Source: Streptomyces sp. BHT-5-2
Lineage (GTDB): Bacteria > Actinomycetota > Actinomycetes > Streptomycetales > Streptomycetaceae
DNA: 64,000 nt
NCBI RefSeq assembly: GCF_019774615.1
Contig: NZ_CP081497.1
Coordinates: forward strand, 496,001 to 560,000
Reading direction: 5' to 3'
Shown: positions 35,536-43,742 of the stretch, in pieces
Layout of the letters: every line of letters starts with the position of its first letter
Numbering within the stretch: the stretch's first letter is position 1
Translations under genes and position numbers: made by a program
The notes under the pieces: model-generated
Databases searched by the model: none
The model's input: only the letters and a program-made list of their open reading frames with translations
Told to the model about the DNA's origin: nothing

Positions 35536-36634
35536 CACCACCTCCCCGACCCCCACCACCGCACAGGGCCCCCGTGGCCTGCCCACCGTCGACATCTCCG
35601 GCTGGACCTGCCCCGCCCCGCTGCGCGAGACCCCCCGCGTCGTGATGGGCCACGGCGGGGGCGGGGTGCTCTCCGCCGAACTCGTCCAGCAGATCTTCGT
35701 GCCGGCCTTCGGCGGCGAACTCCTCGCCCAGCTCGGCGACTCCGCGGTCTTCTCGCTCGGCGGGCAGCGCCTGGCGTTCTCCACCGACTCCTACGTCGTC
35801 CGGCCGCTGTTCTTCCCCGGCGGCAGCATCGGCGACCTCGCCGTCAACGGCACGGTCAACGACCTCGCCATGAGCGGCGCCCGGGCCGCCTACCTCTCCT
35901 GCGGCTTCATCCTGGAGGAGGGCGTGGAGATGCCGGTGGTCGCCGGGGTCGCCGACGCGATGGGCGCCGCCGCCCGGGCCGCCGGAGTGGAGGTGGCCAC
36001 CGGCGACACCAAGGTCGTCGAGGCCGGCCGCGGCGACGGCGTCTACCTCAACACCGCCGGCATCGGCGTGATCCCGCCCGGCGTCGATCTGCGGCCGCAG
36101 CGGGTGGTGCCCGGCGACGTGGTGATCGTCAGCGGCGACATCGGTGTGCACGGCGTGGCCATCATGAGCGTCCGCGAGGGCCTGGAGTTCGGCGTGGAGA
36201 TCGAGAGCGACTGCGCGGCGCTGGGCGGCCTCGTCCAGACGATGCTCGCGGTCACCCCCGACCTGCACGTGCTGCGCGACCCCACCCGCGGCGGGCTGGC
36301 CGCCGCGCTCAACGAGATCGCCACCGCCTCCGCCACCGGCGTGGTCGTCGACGAGCGCGCCGTGCCCGTCCCCCCGGTCGTCGCCAACGCCTGCGCGATC
36401 CTCGGCCTCGACCCGATGTACGTCGCCAACGAGGGCAAGCTGGTGGCGTTCGTCCCCCGCGAGCACGCCGACGCCGTGCTGCACGCGATGCGCGCGCACC
36501 CGCTGGGCGCCGGGGCCGCGGTGATCGGCGAGGCGGTCGCCGCCCACCCCGGCATGGTGGTGGCCCGCACCACGCTCGGCGGTACGCGGGTGGTCGATCT
36601 GCCGATGGGCGAGCAGCTGCCCCGCATCTGCTGA
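35528..36634 (+). CDS. hypE: Hydrogenase expression/formation protein HypE
   Basis: 368 residues, PurM/AIR-synthase fold. It dehydrates its own C-terminal thiocarbamate to thiocyanate, the cyanide donor. MGHGGGGVLSAELVQQ lies near the N terminus, SIGDLAVNGTVNDLAMSGA in the middle, and the essential C-terminal Cys is present in MGEQLPRIC. The start is a TTG at 35528 supported by GGAGG nine bases upstream; the next ATG would remove conserved N-terminal residues. It is the last gene of the run; no clear terminator is seen before the AraC gene. Confidence 0.93.
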   Translation: MSDTTSPTPTTAQGPRGLPTVDISGWTCPAPLRETPRVVMGHGGGGVLSAELVQQIFVPAFGGELLAQLGDSAVFSLGGQRLAFSTDSYVVRPLFFPGGSIGDLAVNGTVNDLAMSGARAAYLSCGFILEEGVEMPVVAGVADAMGAAARAAGVEVATGDTKVVEAGRGDGVYLNTAGIGVIPPGVDLRPQRVVPGDVVIVSGDIGVHGVAIMSVREGLEFGVEIESDCAALGGLVQTMLAVTPDLHVLRDPTRGGLAAALNEIATASATGVVVDERAVPVPPVVANACAILGLDPMYVANEGKLVAFVPREHADAVLHAMRAHPLGAGAAVIGEAVAAHPGMVVARTTLGGTRVVDLPMGEQLPRIC

Positions 36635-36690
36635 GCCGGCCGCCGGGGCCCGGGCGCGCGGCCGCCGCCGACCGGTGGCGTCCGGACCCC

Positions 36691-36725
36691 TGACCTCTCG
36701 GCCCGGCGCCGCTACGGTGCGCACA
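36691..36725 (+). promoter_or_regulatory. Leaderless promoter of the AraC gene
   Basis: TGACCT (36691-36696) and TACGGT (36713-36718) are spaced by 16 bases, and the ATG follows six bases after TACGGT with no ribosome site. This is a leaderless-start pattern. Confidence 0.55.
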
Positions 36726-37798
36726 TGAGTCGCTTGACGATCGCGGTGCACCATGTGCGGGCGGCGCTGGGCGGGGCGCGGCGGCTGGGCATCGACACCG
36801 TGCCGCTGCTCCAGGGTGCGGGGATCCCGCCGCTGCTGCTCGCCGACGACCGGGCCCGGGTCACCGGGGAGCAGTTCGCCCGCCTGATCCGGGCCCTGCA
36901 CCGGGCCACCGACGACGAGTTCCTGGGCCTGGGCCCGACCCCGAGCCGCCGCGGCACCTTCGCCATGATGTGCCAGACCTGCCTGGGCTGCCCGGACCTC
37001 GGCGCCGCCCTGGACCGTGCCACGCGCTTCTACCGGCTCTTCCCCGGCGGCCCCGACCTGGCCGTGACGGCCGCCCCGGACGACGGGCTCGCCGTTCTCA
37101 CCGTCCGCAGCGAGCTGCACCGGCACGACGAGGCCGCCTTCGTCGCCGCCTGTCTGCTGCTCATCTGGCACCGGCTCGCCGGCTGGCTGATCGGCCGCCG
37201 GATCCCGCTGCACTGGGTGCGGTTCGCCCACCCGGCCCCCGCGCACGCCGACGAGTACCCCGCCCTGTTCGGCTGCCCGGTCCGCTTCGGCGCCCCGCAC
37301 ACCGCGGCCGGCTGGGACGCCCACTGGCTCACCGCGCCCGTCGTCCGGGACCAGCCCGCGCTGGCCGCGCTGTTACGACACGCCCCCGCCGACCTGCTGG
37401 CCCGCCGCGACTACGGCACCACCGTCGCCGAGCAGGTGCGCCGCGCCCTCGCCCAGGCGCTGCGGGCCCCGGCGCCGGCCCGGCTGCCGGAAGCCGCCGA
37501 GATCGCCGCCCGGCTGGCGGTCAGCCCGGCCACCCTGCGGCGCCGGCTGCGCGCCGAGGGCACCTCGTACCAGCGGCTCAAGGACGCGGTGCGCCGGGAC
37601 GCGGCGCTCGCCGCACTGGTCGCCGGGCAGGAGCCGATCGCCGCGCTCGCCGCCCGGATGGGCTTCTCCGAGGACACCGCCTTCCACCGCGCCTTCCGCC
37701 GCTGGACGGGCACCACGCCCGGCGCCTACCGGCTGGCCGGCACCGCCCCGCCGCCCGTCGGGCACCCGCCGGCCGTCCCGCGCGGCCAGCAAAGCTGA
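36725..37798 (+). CDS. AraC-family transcriptional regulator (Arabinose_bd/OruR type)
   Basis: 357 residues. An N-terminal ligand-binding domain of the Arabinose_bd type covers about 15-200 (GIDTVPLLQGAGIPPLLLAD, FAMMCQTCLGCPDLGAALDR). The C-terminal double helix-turn-helix covers about 245-340 (EIAARLAVSPATLRRRLRAE, AALAARMGFSEDTAFHRAFR and WTGTTPGAYR). Members often control catabolic or lipid-related genes. It is followed after 84 bases by the secreted lipase gene on the same strand, a possible target; this is inference. A Pro-rich tail ends the protein. Confidence 0.9.
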   Translation: MSRLTIAVHHVRAALGGARRLGIDTVPLLQGAGIPPLLLADDRARVTGEQFARLIRALHRATDDEFLGLGPTPSRRGTFAMMCQTCLGCPDLGAALDRATRFYRLFPGGPDLAVTAAPDDGLAVLTVRSELHRHDEAAFVAACLLLIWHRLAGWLIGRRIPLHWVRFAHPAPAHADEYPALFGCPVRFGAPHTAAGWDAHWLTAPVVRDQPALAALLRHAPADLLARRDYGTTVAEQVRRALAQALRAPAPARLPEAAEIAARLAVSPATLRRRLRAEGTSYQRLKDAVRRDAALAALVAGQEPIAALAARMGFSEDTAFHRAFRRWTGTTPGAYRLAGTAPPPVGHPPAVPRGQQS

Positions 37799-37882
37799 GC
37801 GTTCCGGTCAGCGTCCGCGCCACCCGGCGGTCACTACGGTCGGCCCGACCACCCCTGCCCACAGGTCAGTTGGGAGAGCCGC

Positions 37883-39052
37883 ATGCACCTTCGCGCCACC
37901 GCCCTGGGCACCGCCGCCGCGCTGGCCCTGTCGCTCGGCACCGCCGGCGCCGCCACCGCGGGCCCGCCGCCGGCCGCGGCCGGCCGCCCCGGCGACATCG
38001 TCACCGCCACCCCCACCGCCTTCCACCCGCTGCCCGGTCAGCCGACCGGCACCCGGGCCTGGCACCTCACCTACCGCTCCACCACCGCCAAGGGGACGCC
38101 CAACACCGTCTCCGGCACCGTCATCGTGCCCGACGACGGCCGCACCGGCCCCCGCCCGCTCGTCACCTACGCCGTCGGCACCGTCGGTCTCGCCGACTCC
38201 TGCGCCCCCTCGGCCGGCTTCCCCAAGGGCACCACCATGGAGGCCAACCTCATCCAGCAACTCACCGCCCGCGGCTGGGCGGTGGCGGTCACCGACTACG
38301 AGGGACTGGGCACCCCCGGCGACCACACCTACACCGTCGGACGCGCCGAGGGACAGGCCGTCCTGGACGCCGCCCGGGCCGCCGAACGACTCCCCGAAGC
38401 GGCCGCCGCGGGCGTCACCGCGGACTCCCCGGTCGGCATCATGGGCTACTCCCAGGGCGGCCAGGCCACCAGCTGGGCCGCCGAACTCCACCACAGCTAC
38501 GCCCCCGAACTCAAGGTCAGGGGCACCGCCACCGGCGGCGTACCGGCCGACCTGCGCAAGGTCGCGGACGCCAACAACGGCAACGTCGGCGCCGGGCTGA
38601 TCCTGATGGCCGCCATCGGGCAGAACGCCGCCTTCCCCGAACTGCGGCTGGACGAGTACCTCAACGACCGCGGCCGGTACTACGTCTCCTACCTGCGCGA
38701 GCACTGCGTCGTCGCCGACGTCGCCGCCGGGCTCTTCAAGCGGATCTCCGACGTGACCGTCCGCAACCCGCTGGACCAGCCCGACTGGCAGGCCCGGCTG
38801 CGGGAGTCCACGCTCGGCACCCGCGCCCCGGACGCGCCCGTGTACCTCTACCACGGCACCGCCGACGAGCTGATCCCGTACGCCGTCGGCCGGCGGCTGC
38901 GCGCCGACTGGTGCGCCCGGGGCGCCCGCGTCCAGTGGTCCTCGATCCCGCTCGGCGAGCACGTCCTCGGCGCGATCGTCGGCGCCACCCCGGCCGCCGA
39001 GTGGCTCGCCGCCCGCTTCGCCGGCCGGCCGGCACCCGGCAACTGCGGCTGA
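37883..39052 (+). CDS. Secreted lipase (LIP family alpha/beta hydrolase)
   Basis: 389 residues. A Sec signal peptide (MHLRATALGTAAALALSLGT, cleavage near ATAG about 26) directs secretion. The nucleophile elbow is GYSQGGQATSWAAEL, the acid lies in YHGTADELIPYAVGRR and the His in GEHVLGAIVGATPA, a complete catalytic triad. TYAVGTVGLADSCAPS and the DYEGLGTPGDHTY motif match fungal/actinobacterial LIP-type lipases. Cysteines CAPS, REHCVV, DWCARG and the C-terminal NCG may form disulphides. TTGGGAGAG precedes the start. A TACGGT at about 37833 may be its -10 element. Confidence 0.88.
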   Translation: MHLRATALGTAAALALSLGTAGAATAGPPPAAAGRPGDIVTATPTAFHPLPGQPTGTRAWHLTYRSTTAKGTPNTVSGTVIVPDDGRTGPRPLVTYAVGTVGLADSCAPSAGFPKGTTMEANLIQQLTARGWAVAVTDYEGLGTPGDHTYTVGRAEGQAVLDAARAAERLPEAAAAGVTADSPVGIMGYSQGGQATSWAAELHHSYAPELKVRGTATGGVPADLRKVADANNGNVGAGLILMAAIGQNAAFPELRLDEYLNDRGRYYVSYLREHCVVADVAAGLFKRISDVTVRNPLDQPDWQARLRESTLGTRAPDAPVYLYHGTADELIPYAVGRRLRADWCARGARVQWSSIPLGEHVLGAIVGATPAAEWLAARFAGRPAPGNCG

Positions 39053-39161
39053 ACGCAGGGAGGTTGACACCTCTGGCCCGCGCCTCCGCCCCGCGGCGGC
39101 GCGGGCCAGAGCATGCGCGCGCCTTGGTATGGACATGTTCGTGCGGCCGCCCGTAAGGTGA

Positions 39162-39177
39162 CCTGGTCCAGACCACC
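39162..39177 (+). promoter_or_regulatory. DasR-responsive element (dre) upstream of the chitinase
   Basis: CCTGGTCCAGACCACC matches the dre consensus ACTGGTCTAGACCACT at 13 of 16 positions and keeps the TGGTC/GACCA palindrome. It lies about 130 bases before the chitinase start. DasR is the N-acetylglucosamine-sensing repressor of chitinase genes in streptomycetes. Confidence 0.75.
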
Positions 39178-39307
39178 GGCCCCCTCCGGGGCGCGGCGGC
39201 CCCACCCGCCGCCCGCGTGTCAACACGCCGCTCTCGTACGGAACTTCCCCCCCCACAGCGGCCGCCCCGCCCGTCCGGGGGGCCGGCCGCGCGAAGGAGT
39301 CACCGCC

Positions 39308-40066
39308 ATGAGATCCCGCCTCGCCGCCCTGCTGGGCGCAAGCACCCTGGCCGCCGGCCTCGCCCTCGTCGTCCCGGCGGTGCCCGCGGCGGCCACGCCG
39401 GACTGCGCCTCCTGTGCCGCCCCGGCCCGTGCCGGCTTCCGCGCGGAGGGATTCGTCGTCAGCCAGGCGCAGTTCGAGCAGATGTTCCCGAACCGGAACC
39501 CGTTCTACACCTATGACGGCCTGGTCGCGGCGCTGAGCGCCTACCCGGAGTTCGCCAACACCGGCAGCGACACCGTCAGGCGCCAGGAGGCCGCGGCCTT
39601 CCTGGCCAACGTGGGCCACGAGACCGGCGGCCTGGTCTACGTCGTGGAACAGGACACCGGCAACTACCCGCACTACTGCGACGCCACCCGGCCCTACGGG
39701 TGCCCGGCCGGCCAGGCCGCCTACTACGGCCGCGGCCCCCTCCAGCTCAGCTGGAACTTCAACTACAAGGCCGCCGGCGACGCGTTGGGCATCGACCTGC
39801 TCGACAACCCGTACCTGGTGGAGCGGGACGCCGCCGTCGCCTGGAAGAGCGCGCTCTGGTACTGGAACACCCAGACCGGTCCCGGCACCATGACCCCGCA
39901 CAACGCCATGGTCGGCGGCGCCGGCTTCGGGGAGACCATCCGCAGCATCAACGGCTCCCTGGAGTGCAACGGCGGCAACCCCGGCCAGGTGCAGGACCGG
40001 ATCGACAACTACCAGCGCTTCGTCCGGATCCTCGGCACCACACCGGGGGACCACCTGAGCTGCTGA
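39308..40066 (+). CDS. Secreted GH19 chitinase
   Basis: 252 residues. A Sec signal peptide (MRSRLAALLGASTLAAGLAL..., cleavage near AAATP about 30) precedes the single GH19 catalytic domain. The catalytic Glu is in HETGG (Glu105), followed by YYGRGPLQLSWNFNYKAAGD and the second acidic region. There is no chitin-binding domain, unlike the family's two-domain members; cysteines CASC, HYCDATRPYGC and LECNGG suggest disulphides. The start has GAAGGAG. It hydrolyses chitin outside the cell. Regulation by DasR is suggested by the upstream dre site. Confidence 0.93.
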   Translation: MRSRLAALLGASTLAAGLALVVPAVPAAATPDCASCAAPARAGFRAEGFVVSQAQFEQMFPNRNPFYTYDGLVAALSAYPEFANTGSDTVRRQEAAAFLANVGHETGGLVYVVEQDTGNYPHYCDATRPYGCPAGQAAYYGRGPLQLSWNFNYKAAGDALGIDLLDNPYLVERDAAVAWKSALWYWNTQTGPGTMTPHNAMVGGAGFGETIRSINGSLECNGGNPGQVQDRIDNYQRFVRILGTTPGDHLSC

Positions 40067-40085
40067 ACCGCCGGCGGACGGCGTC

Positions 40086-41369
40086 CTAGCGGGCGGTGTC
40101 CCGCATCAGCCGGGAGCCGAACCAGTCCTCCTCGTCGCGGACGCCGGGCGGGACGAAGAAGTAGCCGCCGCCCTCGGGGGTGACGAAGCGGGAAAGCGGC
40201 TCGTGCCGCAGCCGGCGCTGCACGGTGGCGAACTGCCGCTGGACGTTCTGCTGGTAGCCGCAGAAGACCAGCCCGAGGTTCATCCGTCCCTGCCCGTCGT
40301 ATCCCCGGTCGTAGTTGTAACTCCGACGCAGGAAGCGGGAGTTGTCGGAGTGCGGGGTGCGCGGGTTGGCGAGGCGGATGTGCGAGTCGAGCGGGACAAT
40401 CCGACCGTCGGGGTCGTCACGGTAGTCCGGCGCCTCGTCCTCCCGATCGCCACCCAGGGGCGCGCCGCTGGCCTTGCGCCGGCCGAAGATCTTCTCCTGG
40501 CGCTCCACCGGCACGTCGTCCCAGGCGTCGCCGTGGAAGCGGATCAGCCGCAGCACCTGGTAGCTGCCGCCCTCGGCCCAGTCCGGCTCGCCGCACGGCG
40601 GGGTGACCCAGATCAGCCGGTCCATCTCGGCGCCCGAGGCGGTGTCGGGGTTGACGATGCCGTCCTTGAAGCCGAGGAAGTTCCGCGGCGACCCCGAGGG
40701 CCGGGACGGGTTCATGAACGCGTCCATCCGCCACCGCGGCCGGATCATCCCGTGCGTCGCCCGGCCCAGGTCGCGCAGGACGTGCACGATCGCGTCCGGG
40801 TGCTCCGCGCAGACCTGGACCGACAGGTCGCCGTGGCAGCGCGTCGGGTCCAGCCGGTCGTCGGGGAACGCCGGCATCGCCTTCAGATGCCGCGGCTTGT
40901 GCCCGGCCAGTCCGAACCGGTCGTCGAAGAGGGACGCCCCCAGGCCCACCGTGACGCTCAGCGAGTCCGGGGTCGGCGGCTCCGAGGCCGTCCGTTCGTC
41001 CCTCGGCTTCACCCCCGCCGACAGCATCCGGGACCGGTCGGTCAGCCGCTGCAACAGCCGGATCAGGTCCGCCCGGTCCTGCACCAGCACGTCGAACGCG
41101 GCGAAGCCGGCGAACAGCTGCTGCGGGGTGAGGATGCCGGCCTGGTGGCGGCCGTGGAACGGCACCCGGTCCGGCGGCAGGTGCCGGCCCTCCGCGGACG
41201 GGCCCGGGGAGTTCTCTGCCGCCCGGCCCGCCGGGACGGCCGCCGCGGTGCCGGCGCTCAGCCCGGTGCCGGCCGCCGCCCCCGCGACCCCCGCCGCGTA
41301 CTTGAGGAACCCCCGGCGCCCGCCGCCCTGCGCCGGGCCCGTCTCGTCGCCGGTCCGCTCAGATCTCAT
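40086..41369 (-). CDS. efeB: Tat-exported Dyp-type haem peroxidase / deferrochelatase (EfeB-like)
   Basis: 427 residues. The twin-arginine signal GGRRGFLKYAAGVAGAAAG lies at about 17-36. The Dyp signature GxxDG appears as NFLGFKDGIVNP with its catalytic Asp. The proximal His is probably in VPLDSHIRLANPRTPHSD, and the C-terminal EGGGYFFVPPGV is EfeB-like. EfeB usually sits in an efeUOB iron-uptake operon, but no efeU or efeO is adjacent, so this is an orphan copy. It converges on the chitinase with only 19 bases between stops. Function as peroxidase or haem-iron extraction is inferred from family. Confidence 0.88.
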   Translation of the reverse strand: MRSERTGDETGPAQGGGRRGFLKYAAGVAGAAAGTGLSAGTAAAVPAGRAAENSPGPSAEGRHLPPDRVPFHGRHQAGILTPQQLFAGFAAFDVLVQDRADLIRLLQRLTDRSRMLSAGVKPRDERTASEPPTPDSLSVTVGLGASLFDDRFGLAGHKPRHLKAMPAFPDDRLDPTRCHGDLSVQVCAEHPDAIVHVLRDLGRATHGMIRPRWRMDAFMNPSRPSGSPRNFLGFKDGIVNPDTASGAEMDRLIWVTPPCGEPDWAEGGSYQVLRLIRFHGDAWDDVPVERQEKIFGRRKASGAPLGGDREDEAPDYRDDPDGRIVPLDSHIRLANPRTPHSDNSRFLRRSYNYDRGYDGQGRMNLGLVFCGYQQNVQRQFATVQRRLRHEPLSRFVTPEGGGYFFVPPGVRDEEDWFGSRLMRDTAR

Positions 41370-41552
41370 CGCCCAGCCATCCCCACTGCGGCCTCGGCCG
41401 CCGCTGTCCGTGCCCCTCTTTTGCGCGAGATCCTTGCCGCCCGCCCGGCGCCGCCCGGGAACAACACGGCCGGACCCGTCGAAATCACGCCTGGGGAGGC
41501 CGCCCGGCCGCCGAACGGCGCAGGCCGCCGCGCCGCCGCCGCCGGCCGCTCC

Positions 41553-41566
41553 TAGCGTCGGCCGTG
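41553..41566 (+). promoter_or_regulatory. -10 element of a probable leaderless transcript for the AccE-like gene
   Basis: TAGCGT at 41553-41558 lies seven bases before the GTG at 41566, with no ribosome site between. Confidence 0.45.
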
Positions 41567-41802
41567 TGACCCGCCCGCCCGAGGAACCCGCTGCCGAGGA
41601 GCCGCTGCGCATCGTGCGGGGCAGTGCCGAGCCCGAGGAGCTGGCCGCGCTCACCGTCGTCCTGTGCGGCCGGCTCGCGCAGGCGCGCGCACTCGCCGAC
41701 AGCAACCACGGGGGGAGCGGCGCCGACGGGCTCACCAAGCTCCAGCTGCGCAACCACAGTGCTCACGCCGCGTGCTGGGCGGGCTGCTGGACCTGCGGAT
41801 GA
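41566..41802 (+). CDS. Acyl-CoA carboxylase epsilon-subunit-like small protein
   Basis: 78 residues, GTG start. LRIVRGSAEPEELAALTVVL (14-33) matches the helical epsilon-subunit motif (I-x-V-x-R-G-x-P-x-x-E-E-L-A-A-L) of actinobacterial acyl-CoA carboxylases. The second half (NHGGSGADGLTKLQLRNHSA...) differs from usual members and ends in an unusual Cys/Trp cluster CWAGCWTCG. No carboxyltransferase (beta) gene is nearby, although epsilon genes normally lie beside it. It may be an orphan or degenerate subunit. Confidence 0.55.
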   Translation: MTRPPEEPAAEEPLRIVRGSAEPEELAALTVVLCGRLAQARALADSNHGGSGADGLTKLQLRNHSAHAACWAGCWTCG

Positions 41803-41908
41803 CGGCGCCCGGCGCACGGGCCGGGCGCTGCTCGATGCCGCACGCACGGGTGTGCGGCCGCGGATCGGGGGCAGGCGGTGGGCAGCAACGACCGTGAGGA
41901 GCAGCCGT

Positions 41909-42163
41909 ATGACCTTGCCGTGGCGGGAGGACGAGAGCTGGCGCCGCCGCTATCCGCAGCCCGGCCCCGACTGGACCGGCGGGATGCCGCAGGGCACCAC
42001 CGAGCCGCTGACACCGATGGGGCGGATCGAGCAGTACGGGCGGATGGGCGGCGCCCTGCGGGGCGGCTGGGTGGCGCCCTGGCAGCGGAAGGTGATCACC
42101 GCGTTCGTGGTGGGCGCGGTGGCGGTCGCGGTGGTCGCGGCCGGGCTGATCGCCTTCGGGTGA
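41909..42163 (+). CDS. Small single-span membrane protein
   Basis: 84 residues starting MTLPWREDESWRRRYPQPGP; the ATG follows GAGGAGCAGCCGT. The N-terminal two thirds is polar and Pro/Gly/Arg-rich with MGRIEQYGRMGGALRGG. One TM helix follows at about 64-83 (VITAFVVGAVAVAVVAAGLI), so the N terminus is probably cytoplasmic. No family is recognised. It is close to the convergent MFS gene (4 bases between stops). Confidence 0.65.
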   Translation: MTLPWREDESWRRRYPQPGPDWTGGMPQGTTEPLTPMGRIEQYGRMGGALRGGWVAPWQRKVITAFVVGAVAVAVVAAGLIAFG

Positions 42164-42167
42164 GGCG

Positions 42168-43604
42168 CTACGCGTCCGGGCCGGGGGTCCGGCCCGCTCG
42201 CGGGGCCCAGCGCGCCGCGAGCAGGGCCGCGGCCAGGAACCCGGCGGCCGCGAGCAGCGCGGAGGAGTGGATCCCCGGCACCAGCCCGCCGGCCGTCAGC
42301 GTGCCGAAGACCGCCACACCGAGGACGCTGCCCAGTTGGCGGGCGGCGTTGAAGACCGCGGCCGCCGCACCGCCGCGTTCGCCGGGGGCGGACTCCATCA
42401 CCGCCGCGGTGGCGGCCGGCATGGTCAGCGCGGTCCCGAAGCCGGCGGCGGCCATCGGCCCGACCAGCGCGGGATAGGGCGTAGCGGGCCCCGCGCACAG
42501 CCAGCCGGCCAGGCCCGCCGCCCCGACGACCAGGCCCACCACCATCGGCGGTCGCGGTCCTGTCCGGGCCGTGACGCGTCCGGCCAGTGCGGAGCCGGCC
42601 GCGAGCAGGCTCACGGCGGGCAGCAGCGCGAAGCCGGTGCGCAGCGCACTGTAGTGGTGGACCTGCTGGAAGTAGAGCGGGGCGAGGAACAGCAGCCCGT
42701 AGAAGCCGGTGTTGAGCAGGACGCCGACGACCGTGGAGGCGGTGAAGGCCCGGCTGCGGAAGAGGCCGAGCGGCAGCATCGGCGCGGGCGCGCGGTGCTC
42801 CAGGAGCAGGAACGCGGCCAGGCCGAGCAGGGCGACGGCGAACGCGCCGAGGACCAGAGCCCGGTGCCGGCCCGGCGCCCCGGCCTCGATGCAGCCGGCC
42901 GCCAGCGCCGCCACGCTCACCGCCGCGGCCGCCTGGGCCGGGATGTCCAGCCCGTGGCGGCGCGGCCCGGCGGGGGAGCGCTGCACATGACGGAGCGTCA
43001 GCGCGAGCGCGGCCAGCCCGGTCGGCAGGTTCACCAGGAACACCGCGCGCCAGCCGAACGCGGCGACCAGCACCCCGCCGAGCACCGGCCCGGCCCCCGC
43101 GGCCAGCCCGGCGACCGAGCCCCAGACGCCGAACGCCCGGGCGCGGGCGGCCGGTTGCGGATAGGCGGCCCGCAGCAGCGACAGCGACGCGGGCACCAGC
43201 AGCGCCGCGCCGACGCCCTGCACCAGTCGGGCCAGGACCAGCACCGCGACCGACGGGGCCAGCGCGCACCCGGCCGAGGCCGCCGTGAACACCGTCAGCC
43301 CGGCCAGGAACACCGTCCGCCCGCAGAACCGGTCGGCCAGCCCGCCGCAGAACAGCAGCAGCCCGGCGAAGACCAGCGTGTAGCCGTCCATCGTCCACTG
43401 CAGGCCGGTCACGCCGGCGCCCAGCGCGCGACCCAGGTCGGGCAGGGCGACGGTGACCACGGTGACGTCGAGGATGACCAGGAAGTAGCCCAGGCACACG
43501 GCCACCAGGGGCAGCGGCGAGGCCCGTGCGGTGCGCGGCGGCGAGCCCGCCGGGGCGGCGGGGGCGGAAGGGGCGGTGGGTGCTGAGGTGTTGGGCGTCG
43601 ACAT
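42168..43604 (-). CDS. MFS efflux transporter (DHA2/EmrB type, 14 TM)
   Basis: 478 residues. Transmembrane helices run from LPLVAVCLGYFLVILDVTVV to ALLAAAGFLAAALLAA. Family motifs are LDVTVVTVALPDLGRALG (motif D1 region), GGLADRFCGRTVFLAG (motif A) and ARLVQGVGAALLVPASLSLL (motif B/C). It probably exports drugs or small metabolites by proton antiport. It is divergent from an ArsR-type regulator, with an inverted repeat between them that is a likely operator. The substrate is unknown. Confidence 0.9.
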   Translation of the reverse strand: MSTPNTSAPTAPSAPAAPAGSPPRTARASPLPLVAVCLGYFLVILDVTVVTVALPDLGRALGAGVTGLQWTMDGYTLVFAGLLLFCGGLADRFCGRTVFLAGLTVFTAASAGCALAPSVAVLVLARLVQGVGAALLVPASLSLLRAAYPQPAARARAFGVWGSVAGLAAGAGPVLGGVLVAAFGWRAVFLVNLPTGLAALALTLRHVQRSPAGPRRHGLDIPAQAAAAVSVAALAAGCIEAGAPGRHRALVLGAFAVALLGLAAFLLLEHRAPAPMLPLGLFRSRAFTASTVVGVLLNTGFYGLLFLAPLYFQQVHHYSALRTGFALLPAVSLLAAGSALAGRVTARTGPRPPMVVGLVVGAAGLAGWLCAGPATPYPALVGPMAAAGFGTALTMPAATAAVMESAPGERGGAAAAVFNAARQLGSVLGVAVFGTLTAGGLVPGIHSSALLAAAGFLAAALLAARWAPRAGRTPGPDA

Positions 43605-43638
43605 GCGGTCAGTGTCGGGCCGGATCGTTGCGGCGCCC

Positions 43639-43722
43639 GGCGAAACGTTCTGGCCATAGGGGCCGCTCCGCGCTCGGGTGCCCGCGGGCCGCGCGGGGAC
43701 GTTTCGCCGGCGGGCGAAGCGT
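43639..43722. promoter_or_regulatory. Repeated GGCGAARCGTTC sites between the MFS and ArsR genes
   Basis: GGCGAAACGTTC occurs at 43639-43650. An inverted pair, ACGTTTCGCC (43699-43708) and GGCGAAGCGT (43713-43722), follows just before the ArsR -10 element at 43731. Three copies of one half-site in a divergent promoter are the likely binding sites of the ArsR protein. Confidence 0.6.
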
Positions 43723-43742
43723 TCCCGGCGTACGGTCGCGGT

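Noticed and set aside
31531..35784. 1417-codon minus-strand open frame under hypF-hypE
   Set aside because: GC-bias shadow of intact hyp genes, with Gly/Val/Ala/Asp repeats and no homology.
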